From the NCBI RefSeq assembly GCF_025860405.1, contig NZ_CP063785.1, forward strand, positions 8,619,390-8,683,389: DNA of 64,000 nt. The letters are read 5' to 3'. Positions 34,610 through 42,727 of the stretch are shown piece by piece (positions within the stretch are counted from its first letter, which is position 1; each line of letters starts with the position of its first letter). Both the position numbers and the translations under genes were made by a program. This stretch comes from Tolypothrix sp. PCC 7712 (GTDB lineage Bacteria; Cyanobacteriota; Cyanobacteriia; Cyanobacteriales; Nostocaceae). Below the pieces are notes generated by a model that worked only from the letters and a program-made list of their open reading frames with translations, did no database searches and was not told the DNA's origin.

Positions 34610-34939
34610 TTGCTTGAGAGAATTTGTAGTGAAAACTATTCTCTGTTTTACAAAAACTTAATAATTCTCTGGAAAAAGTAAATAATTTATCAAGAATGCA
34701 TAAAGAATTTCTCTGACCAAGATTTATTCCAAAAGAGTCTTCTATCCTAGATATCACAGCCGTTTCAAAATAGCTAAACAGTCTGCTGAGACTGATTTTG
34801 ACAGATTAATCGCATCATTAAGTTGGTGAGAGTAAAATCTTGTTTTCTCACCTGTCAAATCAGATAAATTGCAGCACAGAATTTTGATCAGCACTTGATA
34901 TCAGGTCAAGAATCTACTTCTCTACATATCTCATGACCT

Positions 34940-35689
34940 ATGACTATCTCAATAATTCCCTCTCTACAGAATCCCTACAAACTAACTGAGCAACGTCAAC
35001 CAAATTCAGATTCTCCATACTGTACGCTATTGTGGCGGCGGGGTCAGTTGTTGGTGAAGTCTCCTAAATATATCAAACAGCCATATCTGCCTTCTTTAGA
35101 TGACAAACAATGGTTAGTCGAGTGTTTAAAACATTCTCCAGTGAAGTTGGTGAGCATTGATGCCAAGCTAAGTGAGGATTTGTTGCGGTTTTGGGCGGAA
35201 GCTTGTGCAGCAGCTAATAAGCCAATTTTTCTACGGTTTCCCTCTGGGAATCAACCGCTAAAAAAAGCTCATCCTGTTGTCAGACTATGGAAGCAGCTTT
35301 TTGATAGGGTTTTGGCTTTTGTGTTGCTAGTCGTGCTAAGTCCAGTTATGCTGGGACTGGTTTTGTTGATGCAGATTGATTCACCAGGGCCAGTTTTTGC
35401 GCGTGAGTGGTTAGTGGGAGAGCGTGGTAAGCTTTTTCTAGCCATTAAGTTACGGACAACGGAAGCGCGCCACGTCACGCCATTGCGGCGTTGGCTGAGT
35501 AAATCTGGTTTGCACAACTTTCCGCAGTTGTTGAATGTATTGCAAGGTGACAGAGGTTTAATGCAATCGTATTGTTGGACTTTGGCAGATGTGGTGCAGT
35601 TAAGTTCCTCTACACAACGAAATCTCAATGCAGCAGAAACAATCGATTCATGGCAGGTAGAAGCTACGTTGAAGCCGGCTGAATCTTAA
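34940..35689 (+). CDS. hepC: HepC-like sugar transferase
   Basis: A 249-residue protein. The first 110 residues are unassigned; residues about 112-215 match the bacterial sugar transferase domain (polyprenyl-phosphate phosphosugar transferase): LFDRVLAFVLLVVLSPVMLG as membrane anchor, DSPGPVFAREWLVGERGK, KLRT and FPQLLNVLQGD. Catalytic-region motifs are altered. The usual KFRTM...D-E reads KLRTTEAR, DELPQ reads HNFPQ, and the terminal GPRP is missing. HepC of Anabaena is needed for the heterocyst envelope polysaccharide layer; this assignment rests on size, domain and position just before hepA. The altered motifs mean initiating-transferase activity should not be assumed. Confidence 0.75.
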   Translation: MTISIIPSLQNPYKLTEQRQPNSDSPYCTLLWRRGQLLVKSPKYIKQPYLPSLDDKQWLVECLKHSPVKLVSIDAKLSEDLLRFWAEACAAANKPIFLRFPSGNQPLKKAHPVVRLWKQLFDRVLAFVLLVVLSPVMLGLVLLMQIDSPGPVFAREWLVGERGKLFLAIKLRTTEARHVTPLRRWLSKSGLHNFPQLLNVLQGDRGLMQSYCWTLADVVQLSSSTQRNLNAAETIDSWQVEATLKPAES

Positions 35690-35810
35690 AACTCAGATGA
35701 AAAGCGCTGCATTATAGATTTTTGGTTTTATGAATCAACAACCCCAAAGTTACTCACAACTTTGGTGGTTAAAAATACAAATTATTTGCTGAATTTAACG
35801 AGATGCAATT

Positions 35811-36755
35811 ATGCAAACAGCTATATGTACTGTTTTTGAAAAAGACTACCATTATGGTGTCGGGGCTTTAGCTAATTCCCTATACCATCATGGGTTTCGC
35901 GGTGTGATTTGGGCTGCTTACCGAGGGAATTTACCACCTTGGGCAAAGTCTGTGAAAGCTGGTAAGGGCTATCAAGAATTGGCGATCGCAGATGGTTGTG
36001 CTATTCGGTTTGTAAAACTAGATACCCGTAAACACTTAGGCTTTTATAAGCCTGATTTTATGAATTTATTATGGGAAAAGTACTGCCCAGATGTAGAAGC
36101 ACTATTTTACTTTGACCCTGATATCGTCAATAAATGTAGTTGGGATTTTTACGAAAAGTGGGTGAGTCGGGGAATTGCGCTGTGTGGCGATTCCTGGTAT
36201 CACGTCCCTGCAAATCATCCTCGACGGTTAGCATGGCAAGAATTTGCCGAGAGTAACGGCTTAGTTTGCGATCGCCAATTAGATTATCACTTTAATAGTG
36301 GCTTTATTGGTGTGAATAAAAGCTGTAAATCCATTCTTGGACTTTGGCAGAAACTGATAGAACTGGGTGAGATGGCGGGACACTCAGATTTACAAGATTT
36401 ATATGGCGATCAATCTTTTGGTCATTACCCCTATCTTTATGGCGATCAGACTTACCTGAACTTAGCACTGATGGTATCGAATCTACCTCTAAGTACAGTA
36501 GGGCCTGATGGAATGGATTTTATTCCTGGCGGCACTATTATGTCTCATGCCATAGTACCAAGTGTGAAGCCCTGGCGGAAGAAATTGATTATTAGCGCTC
36601 TTCAAGGTAGCCGTCCTAGCATTACAGATAAATTGTTTTGGCGGCATAGTCAAACACCAATTCAAATGTATTCTTCTGTCAAACTTCTGCAACAAAAATT
36701 TGCCATTCTTTGTGGCTCGGCTATTGGTCGCTTCATCTATCGCCATCCTATTTAA
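35811..36755 (+). CDS. GT8-like nucleotide-diphospho-sugar transferase
   Basis: A 314-residue GT-A fold protein. The N-terminus AICTVFEKDYHYGVGALANSL resembles GT8/GT-like glycosyltransferases; the metal-binding DxD is DPDIV in ALFYFDPDIVNKC (about 100-106). Conserved-looking HFNSGFIGVN and YGDQTYLNLAL follow, the latter matching the GT8 D-Q block (DQ..LN). The donor sugar is unknown. It lies between hepC and hepA with gaps of 121 and 61 bp, so the three genes probably share a transcript. Confidence 0.78.
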   Translation: MQTAICTVFEKDYHYGVGALANSLYHHGFRGVIWAAYRGNLPPWAKSVKAGKGYQELAIADGCAIRFVKLDTRKHLGFYKPDFMNLLWEKYCPDVEALFYFDPDIVNKCSWDFYEKWVSRGIALCGDSWYHVPANHPRRLAWQEFAESNGLVCDRQLDYHFNSGFIGVNKSCKSILGLWQKLIELGEMAGHSDLQDLYGDQSFGHYPYLYGDQTYLNLALMVSNLPLSTVGPDGMDFIPGGTIMSHAIVPSVKPWRKKLIISALQGSRPSITDKLFWRHSQTPIQMYSSVKLLQQKFAILCGSAIGRFIYRHPI

Positions 36756-36816
36756 GACCCTGCAATTAACTTAATTGTTTGGTCTGTTGTTTAATTGAAA
36801 GCTTTGTCAAAAATTT

Positions 36817-38652
36817 ATGTATTTTAATCTTCCACAGTCAACTCGTAGATTCATCAAAACTAGTAGCTTTTGGCAAAATCATTATTTGATTCTACGAGAG
36901 TTCAAAAAATTCCCTCGACTTGCTATATTAGCGATTGTTTTATCGCTTTTTGCTGTTACATTTGAGGGGTTTGGACTGGGTTTTTTATTAGCATTTTTGC
37001 AGAGCTTAACTACTCCTGATGCTGAACCCATAAAAACTGGATTTCATTGGTTTGATGTCGTAATTTTAGATATTAATGGTTCCCCAAATGAAAGATTGTA
37101 CAGAGTATCGATTTTAATTGTAGTTATAACTTGTATCCGCGCTTCGTTTAACTACCTCGCGCAACTTTGCATCCAACTGAGTGAGGTAAATTTAGTAGAT
37201 AATCTCCGAAAACAGATATTTGAGCAGTTACAGGCACAAGAACTCAAATATTTTGCCAAGAAAAGTTCTGGCGAATTGATTAATAGTCTCACCAATGAAA
37301 TGGAGAGGATTAGGCAGATTTTTGGCGGTGTGGCTTTTGTAATTACTAGATTATTAACAATTGCTGTCTATGCTCTATCGCTGTTTTTAATTTCTTGGCA
37401 GCTTTCTATTATTTCTGTTTTACTGTTTAGTCTCTTAGCTGTGGGGCTAACAACTCTGAATAGAAATGTACGGGAGAAGAGTTTTGGAGTTACTAAAGCT
37501 AACGATAAATTTACTGCTAGGGCGCTAGAATTTCTAGAAGGTATCCGAACTATTCATGCATTTTCTACTATCGATTTTGAACGGCGGCGATATTACAAAG
37601 CTAGTCAAAATATAGTTACTACTTGGAAATCAGTTTATTGGCTATCTTTATCAGTTAGACCAATTACTGAGAGTGCTGCCACATTAATTCTTGTGATGAT
37701 GATTATTGTGGCATTGACAACTGGATTAATGAAGGTTGCTTCATTGTTAACATTCTTCTTTATCCTGTTCCGCTTGGTGCCAATGATTCAAGATTTAAAT
37801 GGCGTAGTTGCTTTTTTAAATACCCAAGCAGGTGCAGTTGAAAATATTAAGCAGTTGTTGACACCAGAAGATAAAGACTATTTTCAAAATGGTAAAATTC
37901 AATTCCCTGGATTAAAACAAGGAATTGATATAGTATCTGTAGATTTTGGTTATGAGCCTAATAATTTAGTGCTACATAATATTACCCTGAGCATTGAACA
38001 GGGACAGATGATTGCCTTAGTAGGAGAAACTGGTGGTGGTAAAAGTACCCTGGCTGATTTAATTCCTAGATTTCACGATCCAGTACAAGGACAAATTCTC
38101 ATTGATGGCGTTGACTTGCGAGATTTTGAAATTAACTCGCTACGTCGCAAAATGGCGATAGTCAGCCAGAAAACATTTATCTTTAATACTTCCATTCGCA
38201 ACAATATTGCTTACGGTACTCCTAATGCTACCGATGAGGAAGTCCGCGAAGCAGCACGTCAAGCCCATGCACTGGAATTTATCGAAAAATTACCTGGAGG
38301 CTTCAACACAATTTTAGGTGCGGATGGCATTCAACTCTCTGGTGGACAACAACAACGAATTGCGATCGCGCGTGCTTTAGTACGCAAACCCGAAATTTTG
38401 ATATTAGATGAAGCCACCAGTGCCTTAGATGCAATTACACAGCAGACTATTCAAGAGTTTTTAGAAAGTTATGCTGTAGGACGCACAGTGATTGTAATTG
38501 CTCACCGTCTCTCTACGATTGCTCAAGCTGATAAGGTTGTCGTCTTAGAAAAAGGACGCATCGTTGAACAGGGTAAGTATCAAGAATTACTTGAACTTAA
38601 AGGTCAATTGTGGAAATATCACCAGACACATTATCAGATGGGAAATAGCTGA
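36817..38652 (+). CDS. hepA: HepA-like ABC exporter (fused membrane and ATPase domains)
   Basis: A 611-residue half-transporter working as a homodimer in the inner membrane. Residues about 30-345 hold six membrane helices (ABC transporter type 1 fold); the ATPase follows with Walker A GETGGGKST (about 403-411), Q-loop IVSQKTFIFN, signature LSGGQQQR (about 507-514), Walker B ILILDEATSALD (about 525-536) and the switch histidine in IVIAHRLSTI. In Anabaena, HepA mutants lack a cohesive envelope polysaccharide layer; it is thought to export lipid-linked units or envelope material. Length and position after hepC agree. The stop codon is directly followed by a G-rich tandem repeat. Confidence 0.85.
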   Translation: MYFNLPQSTRRFIKTSSFWQNHYLILREFKKFPRLAILAIVLSLFAVTFEGFGLGFLLAFLQSLTTPDAEPIKTGFHWFDVVILDINGSPNERLYRVSILIVVITCIRASFNYLAQLCIQLSEVNLVDNLRKQIFEQLQAQELKYFAKKSSGELINSLTNEMERIRQIFGGVAFVITRLLTIAVYALSLFLISWQLSIISVLLFSLLAVGLTTLNRNVREKSFGVTKANDKFTARALEFLEGIRTIHAFSTIDFERRRYYKASQNIVTTWKSVYWLSLSVRPITESAATLILVMMIIVALTTGLMKVASLLTFFFILFRLVPMIQDLNGVVAFLNTQAGAVENIKQLLTPEDKDYFQNGKIQFPGLKQGIDIVSVDFGYEPNNLVLHNITLSIEQGQMIALVGETGGGKSTLADLIPRFHDPVQGQILIDGVDLRDFEINSLRRKMAIVSQKTFIFNTSIRNNIAYGTPNATDEEVREAARQAHALEFIEKLPGGFNTILGADGIQLSGGQQQRIAIARALVRKPEILILDEATSALDAITQQTIQEFLESYAVGRTVIVIAHRLSTIAQADKVVVLEKGRIVEQGKYQELLELKGQLWKYHQTHYQMGNS

Positions 38653-38676
38653 TTGGGGGATTGGGGGTTGGGGACT

Positions 38677-38853
38677 GGGGAACTCGGGGCCCCCTCTGGG
38701 GATAAGGGGTAATGGGGACTGGGGAACTCGGGGCCCCCTCTGGGGATAAGGGGTAATGGGGATTGGGGAACTCGGGCCCCCTCTGGGGATAAGGGGTAAT
38801 GGGGATTGGGGAACTCGGGGCCCCCTCTGGGGATAAGGGGTAATGGGGATTGG
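38677..38853. repeat. four tandem 44-bp G/C-strand-biased repeats
   Basis: Units start with GGGGAACTCGGGGCCCCCTC and continue TGGGGATAAGGGGTAATGGG plus GAYT; starts are at 38677, 38721, 38765 and 38808 (the third unit is one base shorter). Single or partial copies exist at 2625-2690 and, inverted, at 4755-4830. It lies directly after hepA and before the GT2 gene. Confidence 0.85.
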
Positions 38854-38898
38854 GAAAATTCCAAATTCATGCATTCTGCCTTTCCTCTTCCCTTTTAC

Positions 38899-38956
38899 AG
38901 ACGCGATGAATCGCGTCTCTACAAATTTTCTTTTATAGACGCGATGAATCGTGTCT
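38899..38956. repeat. paired AGACGCGAT hairpins
   Basis: AGACGCGATGAATCGCGTCT (38899-38918) is a 9-bp stem with a GA loop. A second copy with one changed base (CGTGTCT) lies at 38937-38956. This palindrome resembles dispersed cyanobacterial hairpin elements. No gene in 38653-38996. Confidence 0.65.
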
Positions 38957-38996
38957 CTGCATCTCTTATTTAAACTCAACTACTGTATTAAATATT

Positions 38997-40091
38997 ATGT
39001 CTAACAATTCTGAAGTAGTACAACCACTGGTTAGCGTAATTATTCCTACTTATAATCGACCACAGTATCTCAAACAAGCGATCGCTAGTGCAGTGAGGCA
39101 GACTTACCAAAATTTGGAAATTATTGTTTCTGATAACTGTAGCCCCGAAAATCCTCAAGGGATTGTGGAATCTTTTGGTGATACACGCATCAAATTTGTG
39201 CGACATCCAGAAAATATTGGAATGTTTGGTAATCAAATGTATGGCTTTAAGATAGCAAGTGGTAAATATGTTGCTAGCCTCCATGATGATGATTTATGGC
39301 ACGAAGATTTTTTAGCTAAACTTGTGCCCATCTTAGAAGCACATGCAGAATTAATTATCGCTTTTAGCGATCAATACATCATTGATGCTTTAGGTAATAT
39401 TAATTATTCTGGTACGGAAGCAAATACACGTGGTTTTAAGCGCGACACACTAGAGCAAGGAATGTATAAAGCTTTTTATAAAATGGGTTTACTTTATAAA
39501 AGTATCCCTACTGCCGCAGCTTGTGTATTTCGAGCTAATCTCATGAATTGGGATAATATTCCTGCTGAAGTTGGCGGTTTATGGGATGTATATTTAAGCT
39601 ACATTTGCGCTACATCGGGTTATGCAGCTTACTATTATCCCGAAAGATTGACTTATTATCGTGCCCATGAGCAAACTGATACAATGCTTAGTGGTCATCG
39701 AAATGCTGAGGCAAAAATTCGCAAAGCTAAAAGCGAATTGTTCTGTTATCAAGTTTTCATGGAAGACCCTCGTCTTGAAGAGTTTAAGTCATATTTTCAA
39801 AAGCAATGGTTAGAAGCTAATACCACTTTGGGGATAGGTTTACTGCGAAATCAGCAAGTATTAGAAGCGCGTTCTTATTTTTGGCAAGCACTAAGCAAAC
39901 AGAAGTTTAATCTGCGAACTATCGCAGCATTAACTCTGAGTTTTATTCCCCAACCTCTAGCTACGAAATTCTTCGATTTACTTAAGTTTTACATTGAGTG
40001 GGTTAGCTGCAAAAAAAATAAATTTGCTCAAAAAATTAACTCCATGAAAAAAAATATCATAAATATTAATCTACCTCAATCAATCAATTAA
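38997..40091 (+). CDS. family 2 glycosyltransferase
   Basis: A 364-residue GT-A enzyme: VSVIIPTYNRPQYLKQAI at the start, IIVSDNCSPENPQG, RHPENIGMFGN and the metal-binding SLHDDDLWHEDF (DDD). The C-terminal half (LGIGLLRNQQVLEARSYFWQALSKQKFNLR) has the helical segment often found after GT2 domains of cyanobacterial polysaccharide clusters. It is related to but clearly different from the GT2 at 26471-27487. Donor and acceptor are unknown. It is the last gene inside the 97-bp inverted repeats. Confidence 0.9.
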   Translation: MSNNSEVVQPLVSVIIPTYNRPQYLKQAIASAVRQTYQNLEIIVSDNCSPENPQGIVESFGDTRIKFVRHPENIGMFGNQMYGFKIASGKYVASLHDDDLWHEDFLAKLVPILEAHAELIIAFSDQYIIDALGNINYSGTEANTRGFKRDTLEQGMYKAFYKMGLLYKSIPTAAACVFRANLMNWDNIPAEVGGLWDVYLSYICATSGYAAYYYPERLTYYRAHEQTDTMLSGHRNAEAKIRKAKSELFCYQVFMEDPRLEEFKSYFQKQWLEANTTLGIGLLRNQQVLEARSYFWQALSKQKFNLRTIAALTLSFIPQPLATKFFDLLKFYIEWVSCKKNKFAQKINSMKKNIININLPQSIN

Positions 40092-40161
40092 CTGTCTGGG
40101 CATTATCTACTCTCAATATTTAGGGTTGATATCAGCCATGTTTAAAGAATCAAACCGGATT

Positions 40162-40258
40162 CCAATACTTGTCGCTTAAGGGAAAAAAGGGGAATGATTC
40201 AAGGGAAAGAAAAAACCTTTAACCCTTAACCTTTAACCTTTTCCCCAAAACCAATTTT
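40162..40258 (-). repeat. 97-bp inverted-repeat arm 2 (partner at 34435-34531)
   Basis: Starts CCAATACTTGTCG and ends TTTTCCCCAAAACCAATTTT; reverse complement of the arm at 34435-34531 with a few substitutions. It occupies the gap between the GT2 and the GT4-GT2 fusion gene. Confidence 0.75.
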
Positions 40259-40344
40259 GAGTTCAAAACGCTATCCCTTGTAGTATTGAACCGGATTTAG
40301 CTATTTAGGTACGTATATAAATTAATCGCCTCAGGAGGTGGTGT

Positions 40345-42552
40345 GTGAAAATTTGTATTGTGACTCACAAATTGAAAAAAGGTGATGGTCAAGGTCGAGT
40401 CAACTATGAAGTTGCAAAAGAAGTCATTTGTCGTGGTCATCAACTAACATTATTAGCTAGCGAAGTAGCGCCAGAACTTCAAAATCATAGTTTAGTTAAT
40501 TGGGTAGAAATTCCAGTTCAACAATTCCCAACAGAATTTATTCGTAATTTGGTATTCGCCAAAAAAAGTGCAGATTGGTTAAATAAACATCGGGCTGAAT
40601 TTGATTTAGTCAAAGTTAATGGTGCGATTACAACAACCTCTGCGGATGTGAACGCTGTACATTTCGTTCACAGTTCTTGGTTGCGATCGCCTGTGCATAT
40701 TTCTCGCACTCGGCGCGATGCCTATGGTTTGTACCAGTGGCTTTATACTGCCTTAAATGCCCAATGGGAAAAACAGGCTTTCCAACAAGCGAAAGTGGTT
40801 GTGGCGGTATCGGAGAAGGTAGCGCAAGAATTAGTCAACATTGGCGTACCGCGATCGCAGATTCAGGTAATTGTTAATGGCGTGGATTTAACAGAGTTTA
40901 CCCCTGGGATCAGCAGTCGCCAAACTTGGAATTTACCTGAAAATGTCCCACTAGCGCTATTTGCTGGCGATATTCGCACCACTAGAAAGAACTTAGACAC
41001 AGTTCTCTATGCCTTAGCCAAGGTTCCTGATTTACATCTAGCGGTTGTGGGTGACACTGAAGGTAGCCCCTTTCCCCAACTAGCTGCATCTTTAGGGTTA
41101 AGTGAACGAGTACATTTTTTAGGCTATCGGCGTGATATGTCCGCCATTATGCGGGCTGTGGATTTATTTGTATTTCCTTCCCGTTATGAAGCTTGCACCC
41201 TCGTATTATTAGAAGCCCTCGCTTCTGGGCTACCAGTCATTACCGCCACCGCCACCGGAGGCGCAGAACTGGTGACACCGGAATGCGGAGTGGTTTTGTC
41301 AAATACCGATGACATTGAAGCTTTAGCCGCAGCACTGTCATCATTAATCTGCGATCGCCCTTTGATGCAGCAAATGGGTAAAGCAGCGCGTTCTCTTGCT
41401 GAACAACATAGCTGGATGACGATGGCACAAAATTACGTGGATCTATTTGAGGATTTAAAGGAAAATTCTACCTTTTTGGGCATGGGGCATGGGGCATTGG
41501 GCATGGGGAAGAGTTTTTTTGCGCCACAGGGGCGGGTGGCTATTTCTAAGCACCCACAAGAGGATCCATTTTCCTGCCGACTTTCCATGAAAAACACTGT
41601 TCTTATCCCCACTTATCGCCGTCCTCTAGATTTGTCTCGTTGCCTTTTAGCATTACAGGCGCAAACGAAACCAGTCGATCAAGTAATCGTCGTTGTTCGC
41701 GATACAGATCAAGAAACTTGGCAATTTCTCGCTGATTTTCCCACCGATAAACTGCCACTACAAACCGTTACAGTTAGCGTACCTGGGGTAGTAGCAGCCT
41801 TAAATGCTGGACTAGCCGTAGTTGAGGGAGACATTGTTTCAATTACAGATGATGATGCAGCCCCCCACACTGATTGGTTAGAGAAAATCAACGCGCATTT
41901 TGAAGCAGATAACCGCATTGCTGGCGTTGGTGGGCGTGATTGGATCTATCAACGGAACAAATTGGAAGATGGTTCTCAGCAGGTAGTTGGGAAATTGCAG
42001 TGGTTTGGACGGGTGATTGGTAATCATCACCTAGGAGTGGGAGAAGCGCGGGAAGTTGATGTTCTCAAAGGGGTGAACATGAGTTTTCGTCACGCTGCGA
42101 TCGCGCAATTACATTTTGATGAAAGAATGCGTGGTACAGGCGCACAAGTCCATTTTGAAATGGCCTTTACCTTCGCCTTAAAACGCGCTGGTTGGAAGCT
42201 AATTTACGATCCCCAAATAGCAGTCGATCATTATCCTGCACAACGTTTTGATGAAGACCAACGCCATAATTTTAATGAAATTGCCTTTATTAATTTAGTC
42301 CATAATGAAACTTTAGTTTTATTAGATCATCTGCCGCCGCTACGTCGTGCAGTGTTTTTATTATGGGCAATATTCATAGGCACAAGGGATAGTTTGGGCT
42401 TTGTGCAATGGTTGAGATTCTTACCTATCCAAGGACAATTAGCAGGTAAAAAATTCCTGGCTTCTTTGCGTGGGCGCTGGTTAGGTTGGCAAACACATAA
42501 ACAATTCAAAATTCAAAATCCAAACTTCAAAAGTAAATTTGTTGTGTTTTGA
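40345..42552 (+). CDS. GT4-GT2 glycosyltransferase fusion
   Basis: 735 residues from a GTG with a near-perfect ribosome binding site (AGGAGGTG, 4-nt gap). Residues 1-375 are a GT4 (KICIVTHKLKKGDGQGRVNYEV, ALFAGDIRTTRKNLDTVLYAL, LFVFPSRYEACTLVLLEALASG). Residues about 415-690 are a GT2 (MKNTVLIPTYRRPLDLSRCL, VSITDDDAAPHTDW, DVLKGVNMSFRHAAI, MRGTGAQVHFEM). The linker (about 376-414) includes GMGHGALGMG, encoded by the ATGGGGC dispersed repeat that is otherwise intergenic. The GT2 half has its own ATG at 41587, so separate translation is possible. Two ordinary neighbouring genes seem to have become fused through repeat DNA with no stop codon. They may add successive sugars. Confidence 0.88.
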   Translation: MKICIVTHKLKKGDGQGRVNYEVAKEVICRGHQLTLLASEVAPELQNHSLVNWVEIPVQQFPTEFIRNLVFAKKSADWLNKHRAEFDLVKVNGAITTTSADVNAVHFVHSSWLRSPVHISRTRRDAYGLYQWLYTALNAQWEKQAFQQAKVVVAVSEKVAQELVNIGVPRSQIQVIVNGVDLTEFTPGISSRQTWNLPENVPLALFAGDIRTTRKNLDTVLYALAKVPDLHLAVVGDTEGSPFPQLAASLGLSERVHFLGYRRDMSAIMRAVDLFVFPSRYEACTLVLLEALASGLPVITATATGGAELVTPECGVVLSNTDDIEALAAALSSLICDRPLMQQMGKAARSLAEQHSWMTMAQNYVDLFEDLKENSTFLGMGHGALGMGKSFFAPQGRVAISKHPQEDPFSCRLSMKNTVLIPTYRRPLDLSRCLLALQAQTKPVDQVIVVVRDTDQETWQFLADFPTDKLPLQTVTVSVPGVVAALNAGLAVVEGDIVSITDDDAAPHTDWLEKINAHFEADNRIAGVGGRDWIYQRNKLEDGSQQVVGKLQWFGRVIGNHHLGVGEAREVDVLKGVNMSFRHAAIAQLHFDERMRGTGAQVHFEMAFTFALKRAGWKLIYDPQIAVDHYPAQRFDEDQRHNFNEIAFINLVHNETLVLLDHLPPLRRAVFLLWAIFIGTRDSLGFVQWLRFLPIQGQLAGKKFLASLRGRWLGWQTHKQFKIQNPNFKSKFVVF
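41478..41508. repeat. GGGCATGGGGCAT dispersed repeat inside the fusion gene
   Basis: Three to four units of GGGCATG-type repeat (GGGCATGGGGCATGGGGCAT and onward), the same kind as the intergenic blocks at 2740-2764 and 60226-60256. It is in frame and codes for the Gly/Met-rich linker between the two glycosyltransferase domains. Confidence 0.7.
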
Positions 42553-42727
42553 GTAAATTAACTCTCTTCCTTCTTATTCTTCGCGTCTTCTCTGCGAGAC
42601 GCTACGCGAATGCGATTCGTTTAAAAAGTATTAATAAATATCATGCAAAGGCGCAAATAATAAATTTCAATTTTTTGTACTCAAATCAAGACCAATCCAA
42701 AATCTAAAATCCAAAATCTAAAATTGA

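Noticed and set aside
38677..38853. Possible CRISPR array
   Set aside because: Units are directly contiguous with no unique spacers; no cas genes nearby. The heptamer arrays also lack spacers.
38587..38979. Minus-strand ORFs across the tandem repeat after hepA
   Set aside because: Repetitive Pro/Leu/Gly translation (SPLPLIPRGG) is an artefact of the 44-bp repeats.
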